DNA of 64,000 nucleotides. Source: Legionella_C dresdenensis. Lineage in GTDB: Bacteria; Pseudomonadota; Gammaproteobacteria; Legionellales; Legionellaceae. The translations under genes were made by a program, and so were the position numbers. The DNA is taken from NCBI RefSeq assembly GCF_042649825.1, contig NZ_JBHSAB010000028.1, positions 9,579-73,578 of the forward strand. The letters run 5' to 3'. Shown here piece after piece: positions 1 through 10,491 of the stretch. Under the pieces are notes generated by a model, which saw only the letters and a program-made list of their open reading frames with translations, did no database searches and was not told where the DNA came from. Every line of letters starts with the position of its first letter. The stretch's first letter is position 1.

Positions 1-96
1 TTAATAAAGTCAGGTTAATACATGTAGAATCGAATTTCTTTTGTTGGTCAGTTTTAATATACAAAGGAGGTGCTATGAAATTTCAAAAGCATTATG

Positions 97-2847
97 TCAT
101 TTAGTAACACCCCAACCTAAGGTCATTAATTCAAGAAAATCTCTTCTTGAGAGCACATCAGAACAATCACGCCAATCCTTGTCAGAAGGTTCAATAGTGG
201 ATTTGTAGCGTAAATCAAATGCGTTGGCTTTTTTTTGATTATTAATATACTCATCCATTTTTTCTCCCAACGCTTCAATATCTTCTATCCATTCATCTCG
301 AATTGTATCAGGTAATGATCCAAATAAATTATAGCGATCCTGCATTCTTTCAGAAAGTTTTTCATATACTTTCTCATCGACGGTTTTTTCATTAACCAGA
401 TTTAACATATCAACTTTACTACGCACTTGGCCGAATCTTTTAATTCTACCAATTCGCTGCTCTAATTTTGTAGGATTCCAAGGGAGATCTATATTTATTA
501 ATGTCCCAAGTGTTTGCAAGTTCAGTCCCTCACAAGCAGCATCCGTTGCAACCATGATTTCTAATTGATGTTCAGCAACCATGCGCTTTAAGGTTTCGCG
601 TTCAATATTCACGCTATCACCTTTTTGATATAACCGACTTCGTCCTGCACCAGCATATAATCCTACTGCTTGTTCCGGATATCGAATAGCTAAAGAATCA
701 GCTATCCATTTTGCAGTATCATAATATTGACTAAAAATAATTACTCCATGTTTCAGCCATTGTTCTTCTTCAAGGTAATGAATAACGGCTTGAAGTTTAG
801 GATCTTCTTTAATTTTTTCGAGTCTAGCGATCATTCGCTCAAGCACTATAATTTCATCTGGGCTATGAATTTCCAGCTCGAAACTTTGCTCATCTCCTTC
901 TTCTAGAACAGTTCTACCTTCTAAGAGCATTTTTGCTGTATTAATGCCTGCTGTAATACTTGAACATATACGTTGCTCCATGAGATTTTTCATAAAACCG
1001 CTACCTTTACCACCTTGGGTTAGCACCTTACCAAAATTTCGCGCTTCAGTGTATGCTTGACGAAAATCTTCACTTGTTCTTAATGCTTTGCCTTCAAAGA
1101 GGCTATTAAATTTATGTTCGCTTTTTGATAAATTACGCTCTGGATGGATATCCACCCCAATACGCGATAGTAGATTTGCATCTTCCAAAGTTACCCGTTT
1201 ACGTAACACTATATGACGAACAAATGGGTTTTCTCTTTGGAAGAAACTGGCACCAGATATATCTCTGCTTAATTCGTCTTCTAAATAATCTCGGGAGTCC
1301 TCCGATAAATCAGTTAATGGGTTCTTAATATCCCATTTTTCATTGTTATTTATTATCCCCAGATCCTCTCTGATCGATCGAATTAATTTTCTGGAATGTT
1401 GCTCATCCGTTGAATCTACAACAGGGAACGGTGAACGTAATAGTTCCCAAGCAAAATTAAGCTCAGTGACTATCTGTGTACCGGACAAAATGGGCAATAC
1501 ATCTTTAGGACGATGCCATTTAGCTAAATTGTTACCCAGAACGAAACTACCATTGCATTGTTGTAATATACCTATTAAATCCCAAAGATCCTCTGGGCGT
1601 GTTTGGATTGGAGTTGCTGTTCCAAGTAGTACATGATCTGAACGTGCAGCTATTTCGCGCATAAAAGCAAGTAAGTTATTATGGGAACCTCCATCCTTAT
1701 CAAATCCTTGTCGGCTTCTTGCTTTATGAGCCTCATCTAGAATGACAAGACCAAAATTCAAACCGAGTAAGTAGTTCTTTTCCAAAGAGTCTTGCATCAA
1801 GAGACCAGTGGAAATAATCCCAATTCGTAATGGACAATTAGCAATATAAGATTGTCCAGATGGTGAAATAATTCTTCCGTCAGGGTCTAGCCAGGATTTT
1901 TTTAAGGTATGCCAACGGGCACAGGGGATACCTAATTTATCAATCATCTCTGTTTGCCATTGTTCACACAATGTCGCAGGTGCAAAAATTACAACAGGCT
2001 TTCTTTTATTATTCCCTTTGTCACTTAGCAAACACAAAGTTAAAGCTGCAGTCCCCATTGATAGTGTTTTTCCTAATCCAACTTCATCAGCAAGTAATAA
2101 CCTCACAAAACCATAGTTACGGTAGTGGCGAACGCATTCACTTACAAAACCTTGTTGCCAGGGTTGTAGTGAAAAGCCTTGGCGATATAGTGGTGATTCA
2201 ATAAGCGCTGCTGGCGCAAGGTTGTCATCATCATCAATTTCATCGAATATAATTTCACGTCGATACCCACGACGTTTTACCTCACGTATTACAGCATCAG
2301 GTAATGGACGAGCTGCATTCCAGAGATAATTAAATTCTTCTTCGATCCATGCGACCCCTTCCGGAGAATCATCTTCCCATAAAATCTCATAATGCCGCTT
2401 CCATCCACTACATGTTTCGTTCATGGAGCCAATAAAACCAAGTTTCCGGCCATCGTTTAACTCAATGACGCCGGCTTTGCCATGCAGAAAACCACAAATG
2501 CTATCTGGTGCAACACGAATCACCTGTCCATGTTTGGCTAAAAAACTATCTAATCTTCGATAACGGTCGCGATTGAGAAGAGTTTCGGCTTCAATATCAT
2601 GCTCATTCCAACGCCCAATCATTTTTGACTCGCGTAACTGCGCTATCTTTAAATCATCAGGATGAATGTCAACATTACATACGATTTTTACGTCTGGAAT
2701 ATCCTCAATCAGCTCATTGGCAACTTCAAACAGTGAGCTTGTAAAATAGCCTGCTATGCGTTTATAGCTCTTGGCGTTTTTAAGCTGTTTCAATAAAAAA
2801 ATGGTATCAAGTCGATGGGTTCTTGATGAAAGCCTTCTTATTGCCAT
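97..2847 (-). CDS. SNF2-family helicase with N-terminal phospholipase-D-like domain (anti-phage cassette)
   Basis: Protein of 916 residues. The N-terminal part carries a PLD-type half motif, HGK at 122-124 followed by GSMN at 140-143, which suggests a phosphodiesterase or nuclease module. Residues about 225-800 form a SNF2/superfamily-2 helicase: Walker A DEVGLGKT at 254-261, DEAH at 371-374, a TAT motif III, and late in the protein the motif V region ATDAACEGLN and motif VI QRIGRIKRFGQ. It is the last gene of the leftward operon, 39 bases after the DUF1156 methyltransferase stop. In related defence cassettes such helicases are thought to translocate on or degrade unmodified foreign DNA; that role is inferred here. 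The PLD module has one visible HxK motif, so an active nuclease would probably need dimerisation. Confidence 0.9.
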   Translation of the reverse strand: MAIRRLSSRTHRLDTIFLLKQLKNAKSYKRIAGYFTSSLFEVANELIEDIPDVKIVCNVDIHPDDLKIAQLRESKMIGRWNEHDIEAETLLNRDRYRRLDSFLAKHGQVIRVAPDSICGFLHGKAGVIELNDGRKLGFIGSMNETCSGWKRHYEILWEDDSPEGVAWIEEEFNYLWNAARPLPDAVIREVKRRGYRREIIFDEIDDDDNLAPAALIESPLYRQGFSLQPWQQGFVSECVRHYRNYGFVRLLLADEVGLGKTLSMGTAALTLCLLSDKGNNKRKPVVIFAPATLCEQWQTEMIDKLGIPCARWHTLKKSWLDPDGRIISPSGQSYIANCPLRIGIISTGLLMQDSLEKNYLLGLNFGLVILDEAHKARSRQGFDKDGGSHNNLLAFMREIAARSDHVLLGTATPIQTRPEDLWDLIGILQQCNGSFVLGNNLAKWHRPKDVLPILSGTQIVTELNFAWELLRSPFPVVDSTDEQHSRKLIRSIREDLGIINNNEKWDIKNPLTDLSEDSRDYLEDELSRDISGASFFQRENPFVRHIVLRKRVTLEDANLLSRIGVDIHPERNLSKSEHKFNSLFEGKALRTSEDFRQAYTEARNFGKVLTQGGKGSGFMKNLMEQRICSSITAGINTAKMLLEGRTVLEEGDEQSFELEIHSPDEIIVLERMIARLEKIKEDPKLQAVIHYLEEEQWLKHGVIIFSQYYDTAKWIADSLAIRYPEQAVGLYAGAGRSRLYQKGDSVNIERETLKRMVAEHQLEIMVATDAACEGLNLQTLGTLINIDLPWNPTKLEQRIGRIKRFGQVRSKVDMLNLVNEKTVDEKVYEKLSERMQDRYNLFGSLPDTIRDEWIEDIEALGEKMDEYINNQKKANAFDLRYKSTIEPSDKDWRDCSDVLSRRDFLELMTLGWGVTK

Positions 2848-2886
2848 ATTTTTTTAACCTTCTTCAAAATAAATGTGCTTAAAGCT

Positions 2887-5800
2887 TTATTGACTTAAGA
2901 CGCGCATGTTTCTTAGCCGGGCGCCAAATGTTTCAGCAGCTACACGAGTTTCTTTTTCTGGAGCTTTAATTTCGATAAATTTCAGGATATCTACTAATAA
3001 ATTTCTAATTTCCATAAAATCAGGTAGTTCAGCTTGTAACTGACTAATCACTGCTTGAGGATCTACATCGATCAATAACTGTTGCAGACCTATAATAATA
3101 TGACCAAGCCATGTTGCTCCAATTTCATTACTTTCTGTTAAATCACGTGAAGAAAATTCTGAAATACGTCGTAATCTTGCTTCATTCGCAGTCATGTTTC
3201 CCATTATGCGGGTGTAATCTTCAACACGAAACGCCTTAGCAAAGTTTTGATAATTATCTAATTTTGTTGCACCTGTGGTTTCAATATCCATCATACGTAG
3301 ATAAAAACGCTGAACCCCACTCAATTTTTGCCAGGTATTCGTGCTCAAGCCTTCTGGTACTAACAAGCTGTTTGCTGCCTCGGCAGCTTGCTGGACGATT
3401 TCATCAACCACTGTCACTGCACCTTTAGTGCGAGGGCGCAACGCGAAGGTTGTGACGTCTTCGCCACCAATGTGCGTATACGATGTCAACACTTTTAAAG
3501 CAGCTGCGTAACCTGCCATTTGTAAGTCGGAGTCATTAAACACTGGCTCGCCCATCTTGTCTTTCACCTCGTCGTTGAGGTGCATCATCGTTTCGATCTG
3601 GCTTTTCACTTCAGCACGAACTGCGGGCAAAAGACGCTGTTTGAAGCCTGCATTTTCCCCTTCAGGTCGTTTACGCAGCATCAAAATCACAGTGCCTTGA
3701 ACATAGCCACCTTTCTTTAGCTCAGTACTTGTTTCAGTAGCAATGTACCAAGCACCTACAACTTGCAGTCCTGCAGCCCAGAATATGCCGATCATATCTG
3801 ACCATACGCCTGAGTCTTGGTGAGTGAACATTACGCACTGCATGCCATTGTCTGGCATATGATTGGCCATTGTAGAGTATGCGTCTACCATTCCTTTTCG
3901 GAAATCATCACCAATACCTTTAACAGCTAATGCTCTGCGCGAGTCCCAAGTCCACTGATTAAACGGTTCAGGGGCCTTCTTACGCAACCACCCTATAAAA
4001 AATTCTGTAATTTCATGGTAGTGGACAGCATCAGCGTAAGGGGGATCTGTTATCCATATATCGCAAATCTCAGTGACATTTTTTGATTCACAATTAACAA
4101 TTTTTGTGTCAGTAGTAATTACACCTCGGGCATGATATTTGGGTGTATACGAGTCTTTTAAACCATAAAAACTTCTGTGAGCATAGTTATAGTTAGGATT
4201 CAGCGCTTGATTTGAAAATGTGTCTGTAGCATTGTCACTAGCTCCACCCACTTGCTTCCCGGAACCATCCTTAGCTATTCTTTTACCTGAGGTTGCCCAT
4301 CTGCATAACTTAGAGTTGAAGTTCTGAAGGTCTAAAAAATTAAAAGCCGTAGTTGAAGTAATATGTTTTGCTGTAATTGCACCGACTAATAAATTTCTCG
4401 GAGTATGTAAGTGATGCCAGTGAGTCCAGCCTCTCTCTCTTTTAGGCTGATCAGTGTTGTAACCGGCCTCGATTGACATATCCGGGATAAAACCTTTTTC
4501 CTGCCAAGACGAGATATTCTTCTCTAAAATAGCGCTTACCTTATTTTCCCTTGACAGATCTTCATCCCTAACACTTGTAAAAAATGTGGATGGCCTAAAA
4601 TTATATATCGAATCTTTTGTAATCCACTGGATTGCATACAGTCGCTCTCTGAATATATCATCCTTTCTAGGCTGAAAGTCTAGTTTGTCCCATTTTCGTA
4701 ATTTGTTGACAATTTCTCCTGTCTCGTTTTTATGATCCCCTCTCAGGGTTTTAATTGACGTTCGATAATTTTTCCCATCTAATCTGTAGATCATGTGACC
4801 GTTTTGAATCGTCCCTTTCTCTGCAACCTTCATTTCATCATCACTAACTCCTTCAAAAACTTCGATATTAAATGTTTTTTTTGAGTAGTTAGGTATTAAT
4901 TTTGCGACAACATTTCGATTCTTTGATATAACCCAGCTTGGGGCAAGTGGTATCGACCATCCAGTTTCTGGACAGGTAGTTTCTAAACAATATAAAAACG
5001 CTTTCGCTCTGTTACCTTCAGTATCGTGTTCTATTCCTAATTGAGTTAATTCAGCATCCACAGCTTTGAAAAGTTTTTGCTGTTCCTGAGATATTACTTC
5101 TCGTTTCTGATTGTCGGAACCAATTATATTAATAGCCCCCCAAGTCAACATGCATGCGACTGGGTTCAAGTCTGAAGCGTATGCGTTGCAACCTAACCTA
5201 GCAGCCTCAAAAGGTATCGACCCGCCGCCACTAAAGGAATCTCCAACTAGGGGTCTGTGTCCGTAACGAAGTATACCAAGTTGTTTGATGAGTTCATTCA
5301 ACGAATTTGCTTGAATCCCTAAGTTGCTATAGTAATTATTTATCTTTGACCAGACAGGCTGTAATAACCAGTCCTCATCAACCTCTTCAGGGCGTTTACA
5401 ATTTATAGCTTTTTCTTCATAGCTCGTGATTGATTTCATTGCTAACCGATACAGAAAAATTTTTAAATCATCTGTAATATCTCTTGCCCAACGTATATCA
5501 ATCTTGGCGTCATCAACGTTGATTGGAAATTTAAGGTTTTGGATCTCATCTTCAGTAATTGACCCCTTTGCAGAAAAACTGAAATATTTCCATGGCTTGT
5601 CGATCTCAATAAGTGCAGCTAATTGTTTCGGAGTTAATGAATTTTGTTTTAGCGCTCTTCTGGCTAAGCCATCATCGTCAATTCCCATTAACATTTCGAA
5701 AATTTCTAGGTCTTTCTCAGTTTTACTTGTTTGAGGCAAAAGACACCCTAAAACGACTGCCCTAACTAAAATTAGGGGTTTTCTACCTTTCCAAAAAGAG

Positions 5801-5934
5801 CCTATCGCAGTCAGGGTTTGATTTGATCCTGACTTACGTTCTCTCTGTGCTTCAAATGAAATCTTTTGTGCTGGAAATACAGCCTCAATCAGTGCGGGAG
5901 CATCTTTTAGCGCGAGAGGAGTTAATTCTGACAT
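2887..5934 (-). CDS. DUF1156 DNA methyltransferase (anti-phage cassette)
   Basis: Protein of 1015 residues. The N-terminus matches DUF1156 (residues about 15-75, including SFEAQRERKSG and the RKPLILVRA region). A SAM-binding motif I, GDSFSGGGSIPFEA, lies at 231-244 and is followed by YASDLNPVA at 252-260. The catalytic motif IV is TDPPY at 628-632, as in N6-adenine or N4-cytosine DNA methyltransferases. About 370 residues separate motif I and motif IV, a large insertion that may carry target recognition. It sits between the DUF3780 and helicase genes. By analogy with related cassettes it probably marks host DNA so that the helicase/ATPase machinery spares it. The modified base and recognition sequence cannot be read from sequence. 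Confidence 0.9.
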   Translation of the reverse strand: MSELTPLALKDAPALIEAVFPAQKISFEAQRERKSGSNQTLTAIGSFWKGRKPLILVRAVVLGCLLPQTSKTEKDLEIFEMLMGIDDDGLARRALKQNSLTPKQLAALIEIDKPWKYFSFSAKGSITEDEIQNLKFPINVDDAKIDIRWARDITDDLKIFLYRLAMKSITSYEEKAINCKRPEEVDEDWLLQPVWSKINNYYSNLGIQANSLNELIKQLGILRYGHRPLVGDSFSGGGSIPFEAARLGCNAYASDLNPVACMLTWGAINIIGSDNQKREVISQEQQKLFKAVDAELTQLGIEHDTEGNRAKAFLYCLETTCPETGWSIPLAPSWVISKNRNVVAKLIPNYSKKTFNIEVFEGVSDDEMKVAEKGTIQNGHMIYRLDGKNYRTSIKTLRGDHKNETGEIVNKLRKWDKLDFQPRKDDIFRERLYAIQWITKDSIYNFRPSTFFTSVRDEDLSRENKVSAILEKNISSWQEKGFIPDMSIEAGYNTDQPKRERGWTHWHHLHTPRNLLVGAITAKHITSTTAFNFLDLQNFNSKLCRWATSGKRIAKDGSGKQVGGASDNATDTFSNQALNPNYNYAHRSFYGLKDSYTPKYHARGVITTDTKIVNCESKNVTEICDIWITDPPYADAVHYHEITEFFIGWLRKKAPEPFNQWTWDSRRALAVKGIGDDFRKGMVDAYSTMANHMPDNGMQCVMFTHQDSGVWSDMIGIFWAAGLQVVGAWYIATETSTELKKGGYVQGTVILMLRKRPEGENAGFKQRLLPAVRAEVKSQIETMMHLNDEVKDKMGEPVFNDSDLQMAGYAAALKVLTSYTHIGGEDVTTFALRPRTKGAVTVVDEIVQQAAEAANSLLVPEGLSTNTWQKLSGVQRFYLRMMDIETTGATKLDNYQNFAKAFRVEDYTRIMGNMTANEARLRRISEFSSRDLTESNEIGATWLGHIIIGLQQLLIDVDPQAVISQLQAELPDFMEIRNLLVDILKFIEIKAPEKETRVAAETFGARLRNMRVLSQ

Positions 5935-6045
5935 TTAATTTTCATCTCCAAACAGATTAAGCATAGGTATCGTGCCTTATCTGCAATGTATTAGTTACAA
6001 TTCCACGGCTCCGAGTTATTCTCTTTTCTGGGATCAGAATATTAG

Positions 6046-7113
6046 TTAACATTTTTTACCGTAACCCAGCTCTTTTAGGGTAAGTCCATTGCTATCCCGC
6101 CAAGCATCCAGGCCACTACGCGGGTTGCCAGCAATCAGACAAGCGGCGGCGCTTGGGCTGTTAAACTGGTAATCGCGTGTAAAGATATAGATCTCACCCT
6201 CTTTAAGGAAAACACCCTCATCCAAAAGCTTCTGACGCAGTTCACGGATAGCAGGTCGCTGTGAGTTGGCTTGTGCAATATTTGCAGTAGAGCTCTTTTT
6301 TACGATAAATTCAGGCTTGCTCATTTCACCTACGGGATAACCCTCAGCCTTAGCCCTCTTTGCTTCGAACAAGAATATAGTTTCCACAGCGCTTGTGTTT
6401 TCTCCGTTAGACTCATTGGAAGGAAATGAGTTGATATCATCTTGAGCTAACGAATTTGTATCACTAGATGAAGGTGCATTTGTATCAATCAGTGTCGGCG
6501 CATTGATATGATTTTTTAATGAATTTATGTCATGTGATTTTAAAGAGACACCAACGGAAGCGTTACTGACTATATCATATTTTAAATAATCACTCTGTGG
6601 AATATCGCCAAGTGCATGACGTAGGGCAATACGCCATCCTTTATTTCCATCTTCGATACCTCCAGTACTTATGGCATTCATACCAAATAACCACCATCGT
6701 TCTTCTGGACGAAGTGCTAACCAATTGCGAACCGCAATGGGAATATTCTCCAATTCCATCTTCTCAACTGCCCAAGCAAGGACACATAATTCTTTGCCAA
6801 GAAGTCGATCAACAACATTTTCACCTATTTTCCACGAGGAGGTTTTTACACCATGCTCCTTCAAGCGAGAGTTAAAAGTCCGCTGTACCTCAGGCTGAAT
6901 ACAAGTCCAGCGAGATCGTTCAAGCATAACTCTATCAATCACTGCGTAATCATCTCGCTGCGCTTGCAACCCCAGGTATTCGCTAATTATAACTTTACCA
7001 CTGTTAGCTTTAGGTATAATGACTTTAAAATGGTGTGGATCACTTGATGCAGGTACACCAAACCCCAATGTCACATGTTTGAACGAACCTATTCTTGTTT
7101 TTTCCTGTATCAT
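6046..7113 (-). CDS. DUF3780 and DUF4357 domain protein (anti-phage cassette)
   Basis: Protein of 355 residues. Residues about 9-185 match my recollection of DUF3780, with GFGVP, DRVMLERSRW, FNSRLKEHG, LLGKELCVLAWA and RPEERWWLFGM. Residues about 195-245 are a Ser/Asn/Asp-rich low-complexity linker. The C-terminus (about 270-350) resembles DUF4357, with SPSAAACLIAG and GLDAWRDSNGLTLKELG. DUF3780 proteins occur almost only with DUF1156 methyltransferases and DUF499 ATPases; DUF4357 is often found in restriction-modification-like proteins. The biochemical role is unknown; a DNA-binding or target-recognition part of the complex is a reasonable guess. It lies 39 bases after the DUF499 gene and 111 bases before the methyltransferase. 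Confidence 0.82.
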   Translation of the reverse strand: MIQEKTRIGSFKHVTLGFGVPASSDPHHFKVIIPKANSGKVIISEYLGLQAQRDDYAVIDRVMLERSRWTCIQPEVQRTFNSRLKEHGVKTSSWKIGENVVDRLLGKELCVLAWAVEKMELENIPIAVRNWLALRPEERWWLFGMNAISTGGIEDGNKGWRIALRHALGDIPQSDYLKYDIVSNASVGVSLKSHDINSLKNHINAPTLIDTNAPSSSDTNSLAQDDINSFPSNESNGENTSAVETIFLFEAKRAKAEGYPVGEMSKPEFIVKKSSTANIAQANSQRPAIRELRQKLLDEGVFLKEGEIYIFTRDYQFNSPSAAACLIAGNPRSGLDAWRDSNGLTLKELGYGKKC

Positions 7114-7152
7114 TTATCTGTCCTCTTTAGCTTTGATAAATAATTGAGCTTC

Positions 7153-10100
7153 TTATTCATCCTGAGCAATATCACCTGGGCAAAGCTCAATACCAACTAT
7201 CTTGGCAAACTCTTTCGCTTCAAAGCCACTTTCAAAATTTATTCCATCTTTAACCGCTATTGCGATAGGTGCATCCGATTCCCTTAGAATATCTCGCAAG
7301 CTATTAATAGTCGTTTCGATCATTGCTGCGGTTAGTTGCCTTTCACCAAATCGAATAGCAACAGTATTTTCACCCTCACCGATTTCTATTCTCACACCTT
7401 TGAAAAGGGTAGAGGTTTGATCTCTAAATCGGTTAATAACTCCAAACACTTTGTCAGTACTATCTAACGGTATACGTTTGGAACTCTTTAAACGAGCTGG
7501 TTTTACTTCATTGATATGGATGGTTTTGTCGCCGCTATCAGGAATTTGAAAGTCATCTCTGCCGGTTGCCTCACCTGATTTTGCAAAAACAAGCAGACGA
7601 GCCGAAGCTGTACCAATTTCAAAAGGTTCAGAGTAGATCTTGCCATCTTTTGGATTTGATCCGTCTAGTGTATATGATATTTCTGCACGAGGTGTACACT
7701 GTAAAATTATTTTTCGTTTATCTGCAAATGGTTCTACTTGATGACGAATTTTTAAGTCAGCAACCCATCGAGCAGGGGCTCCACTTTCATATTTTCCGCT
7801 TGGATCTTTTACTAAGAAATACAGCGTACCTTCCTTGGTAATGAAATTTTCTAAATCCTCTACTTTATGATCTGCCTCCGTTACTTCCGGCTTTGTTGAG
7901 TAATGAATCACAGGGCTTTCACCCGCGTTACGAGGTGTAAGGCTAAGGATTGATTCTCCAGTATCAGGATGTGTATTTAGTACTGTTACATTGACATTGG
8001 TTTTTTCTTTAGGAAAAGGGCCCTTTTCTATGTACCCATCTTCCCCAAGACGCCATCGTCCCTGCTTGAGAGCCTCCGTTTTGAGTGTATCCATGCCGCC
8101 ATTTCCTGGCATCCAAGGCCAACCAGGGTTGCATTTAGCCCTATTAATTACATCTTTCCAAGGTGTTCGACGGTTAGAAACTCCCGATGGCCAAAGCTCC
8201 GATTCAGCAAGAGAAAAGTATTGACTAAAATTATCTTTTAAATCAGAAGCCAATTTATAATTTGCGCGAGGATCAGCCATAAGTTTTTCTATTTGGGTTT
8301 CCGCAGATTGATCTCCGATGCCTATTTTAAGCCCATTATCTATGGTGACTTTTAATAAACTATCTGAACCATCTGTTTCATCAATGCCAGGAAATAAAAT
8401 AGTGTTGTAGGCAGCTGATAGTGATTTCGTAAATCTTCCTCCTGCTTCTTCAAATCTGTCACGTGCCTCTTCATATAATGTATCTCCAGGCTTTAATTTT
8501 CCCGTAATTTGCTCAATGGCATAAAGTTCTCTGAGGCGATCTTCTACTGCATCAGCCATGATGCTATCTTGCCCTGTAAGAACTAGAAAATTGTTTTTTT
8601 CTTGTTGATAGTCAAAGAAATTTTTGAGTTCACTGGGTGGCACCTTCCCGTCAGGTTTGATAACAATTAATGCTCTAGGACCACTTAATTTCAGTTCATC
8701 CATACGTGGAAGGATTTGAACATCCTGGTAAGCGTTACGCGTATTGGGTTGTAAGATTCCAGCCATTCTATTGATAAACGCCTGATCAATTTTAGGTTGG
8801 GGAATTTCCTTTGCATTACGCTCTATCTGACGAGACAAATTCTCTGTTTCTTTGATAAAAAATCGTTGATCTTCACGATGCAAGTACCAGGATTGCTCTC
8901 GTAGCTTCTGTAAGACATCTAAAAACTCATCAACTTTTCTATTTGGTGCAGCTAAAAATTCAATGATTTCGCTTTCTGATAATCCTATCCGCCCACCAAC
9001 TACTCGAGATAATGATGAAGCCAACAATAAAGTCATTAATTGAGTGGCAGCATCTGTGCTATGCTCAGAGTCAATTAATTCTGCTGTTGCATCACCTTTA
9101 TCTGCGATATCCCGAGTAATAGCTGGAACCAATTTTGGTGAAATCCTTTCGATTTCATCTTTAACTTGTTCATCATTTAAATCAAGATGTTGTGTCCCAA
9201 TAAGAAAAACATCATCAATTTGACGTTGCTCAACGCTTTTGAGCAACCTGGCAGTAAACTGCATCAAACCACGAGTTTGTCTAAAACCTTCATTTTCTTT
9301 AAAAAGTGCTACGAGGTGCTTAAATGAAGGATGAAATGGGTAGGTTTCACGAATTTGATCGGCTATTTGTTCTATACTTGCTGCAACAATATATCCGCCA
9401 TCTTCTGCTTTTTTAATTTGTTGTGCATATTCTTCCGCAATACCGTTAATTATTTTCTCATCGGGTAATTCATCAATTAGACGTTTTTTTAAAATCTCAT
9501 AAATTTCATTCCCCGATAATTGCACAGGGGTGATAGTCATAGCTTGACGACGAGTTTCTTGTTGCAAATTCGATATTGAATCGGCCAATGCCTTTGTTTG
9601 AGCTTTGTAACTTCCAGATAAATTGGCAATAACAATACAGCAATTTGGTAATTCTAAAGCAGCGCTCATCAGAGCACTAAGGCTATACACGACCATATTT
9701 GCCAAAGTGCCGGAACCGTATACTTGTGTACTAGCATTGTCTAAATAAGGAGGAAGTTCATCTATCATAATCAGTGTGGGTTTATCACCAATAATATCCT
9801 TCCATTTTTTTTGATCTACGGCTTTAGGGCCAGTAACCCAGTATTCTTTAATTTCCTCTGCTGCTCCAAGTTGGGTAGCAATATCTCCCCATATATAATT
9901 GTCTGGATTATTTCTTCCATTGAATGCCGCTATGCGGGCTTTATCAAAATGTAAACGACAATTTAGTTCTCTGCTTAGAACTTTTGGACGCAAATGCGTA
10001 TGTTTTGCTAAAAGCCCAAGAGCTATCATCATATGGGTTTTACCACCACCCATAGCTTGTGTTAATTCAAAGACAGCTTGATCAGATTTTCCTGATAATC

Positions 10101-10278
10101 TCAACATACCTTCACGAAACAATTGTTCCATACCATGAGTAACAAAATTTCTCGAGAAAAAAACTTCACCATCATCTTGGTCATTAATTAGGTCAGCGAG
10201 ATTCTCAATGCCGGAACTCATTCTATAATCATGAATAACAGGGTTAAAACGACATGCCTGCTTGACTGTCTTAATCAT
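7153..10278 (-). CDS. DUF499 ATPase (anti-phage cassette)
   Basis: Protein of 1041 residues matching the DUF499 family of P-loop ATPases. Walker A is MGGGKTH at 76-82 and Walker B LIMIDE at 169-174. The C-terminal third has a segment around YTLDGSNPKDGKIY that resembles a chitobiase/Fn3-associated beta-sandwich. DUF499 proteins are regularly encoded beside DUF1156 methyltransferases in defence islands; they may be motor or sensor subunits, but the mechanism is not established. Its ATG overlaps the TGA of the upstream ribbon-helix-helix gene (ATGA on the minus strand), pointing to translational coupling and shared control. Confidence 0.88.
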   Translation of the reverse strand: MIKTVKQACRFNPVIHDYRMSSGIENLADLINDQDDGEVFFSRNFVTHGMEQLFREGMLRLSGKSDQAVFELTQAMGGGKTHMMIALGLLAKHTHLRPKVLSRELNCRLHFDKARIAAFNGRNNPDNYIWGDIATQLGAAEEIKEYWVTGPKAVDQKKWKDIIGDKPTLIMIDELPPYLDNASTQVYGSGTLANMVVYSLSALMSAALELPNCCIVIANLSGSYKAQTKALADSISNLQQETRRQAMTITPVQLSGNEIYEILKKRLIDELPDEKIINGIAEEYAQQIKKAEDGGYIVAASIEQIADQIRETYPFHPSFKHLVALFKENEGFRQTRGLMQFTARLLKSVEQRQIDDVFLIGTQHLDLNDEQVKDEIERISPKLVPAITRDIADKGDATAELIDSEHSTDAATQLMTLLLASSLSRVVGGRIGLSESEIIEFLAAPNRKVDEFLDVLQKLREQSWYLHREDQRFFIKETENLSRQIERNAKEIPQPKIDQAFINRMAGILQPNTRNAYQDVQILPRMDELKLSGPRALIVIKPDGKVPPSELKNFFDYQQEKNNFLVLTGQDSIMADAVEDRLRELYAIEQITGKLKPGDTLYEEARDRFEEAGGRFTKSLSAAYNTILFPGIDETDGSDSLLKVTIDNGLKIGIGDQSAETQIEKLMADPRANYKLASDLKDNFSQYFSLAESELWPSGVSNRRTPWKDVINRAKCNPGWPWMPGNGGMDTLKTEALKQGRWRLGEDGYIEKGPFPKEKTNVNVTVLNTHPDTGESILSLTPRNAGESPVIHYSTKPEVTEADHKVEDLENFITKEGTLYFLVKDPSGKYESGAPARWVADLKIRHQVEPFADKRKIILQCTPRAEISYTLDGSNPKDGKIYSEPFEIGTASARLLVFAKSGEATGRDDFQIPDSGDKTIHINEVKPARLKSSKRIPLDSTDKVFGVINRFRDQTSTLFKGVRIEIGEGENTVAIRFGERQLTAAMIETTINSLRDILRESDAPIAIAVKDGINFESGFEAKEFAKIVGIELCPGDIAQDE

Positions 10279-10463
10279 AACTCGATTTCCTCTCGTTGAT
10301 TTTTATGTGTGAGGGTAATGCCCTTTTTTTCACAATGGTCTTTTATTAATACCTCTAGCATATTAGCAATAGAACGATGTTCTACTTGCGCGGCTAAACG
10401 CAAAGCTTCTTTTAAGTTTGGTTCAACTCTTACTGTTAAGGTTGCGGTTTTATTGGTCGCCAA
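10275..10463 (-). CDS. Small ribbon-helix-helix-like regulator, first gene of the defence operon
   Basis: I choose the TTG at 10463-10461, giving about 62 residues, because a GGAGG lies six bases upstream and the reading frame further upstream encodes an unlikely hydrophobic stretch. The protein has the look of an Arc/CopG (RHH) DNA-binding fold: a short beta strand TATLTVRVEP, then two helices with RLAAQVEHRSIANMLEVLIKDH-like spacing. Such proteins bind short inverted repeats as dimers. An inverted repeat overlapping the promoter lies about 30-45 bases upstream of the start, so it probably represses its own operon. Its stop overlaps the DUF499 start by four bases. An antitoxin role is possible, but no toxin gene is next to it. 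Confidence 0.7.
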   Translation of the reverse strand: MATNKTATLTVRVEPNLKEALRLAAQVEHRSIANMLEVLIKDHCEKKGITLTHKNQREEIEL

Positions 10464-10491
10464 AATAGCCTCCAAAATTGATAGCAAATGT

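Noticed and set aside
64..104. A nine-residue ORF on the plus strand with a perfect AAAGGAGGTG ribosome site (ATG at 75)
   Set aside because: Extremely short, overlaps the end of the helicase gene on the other strand, and nothing downstream is coupled to it within the window.
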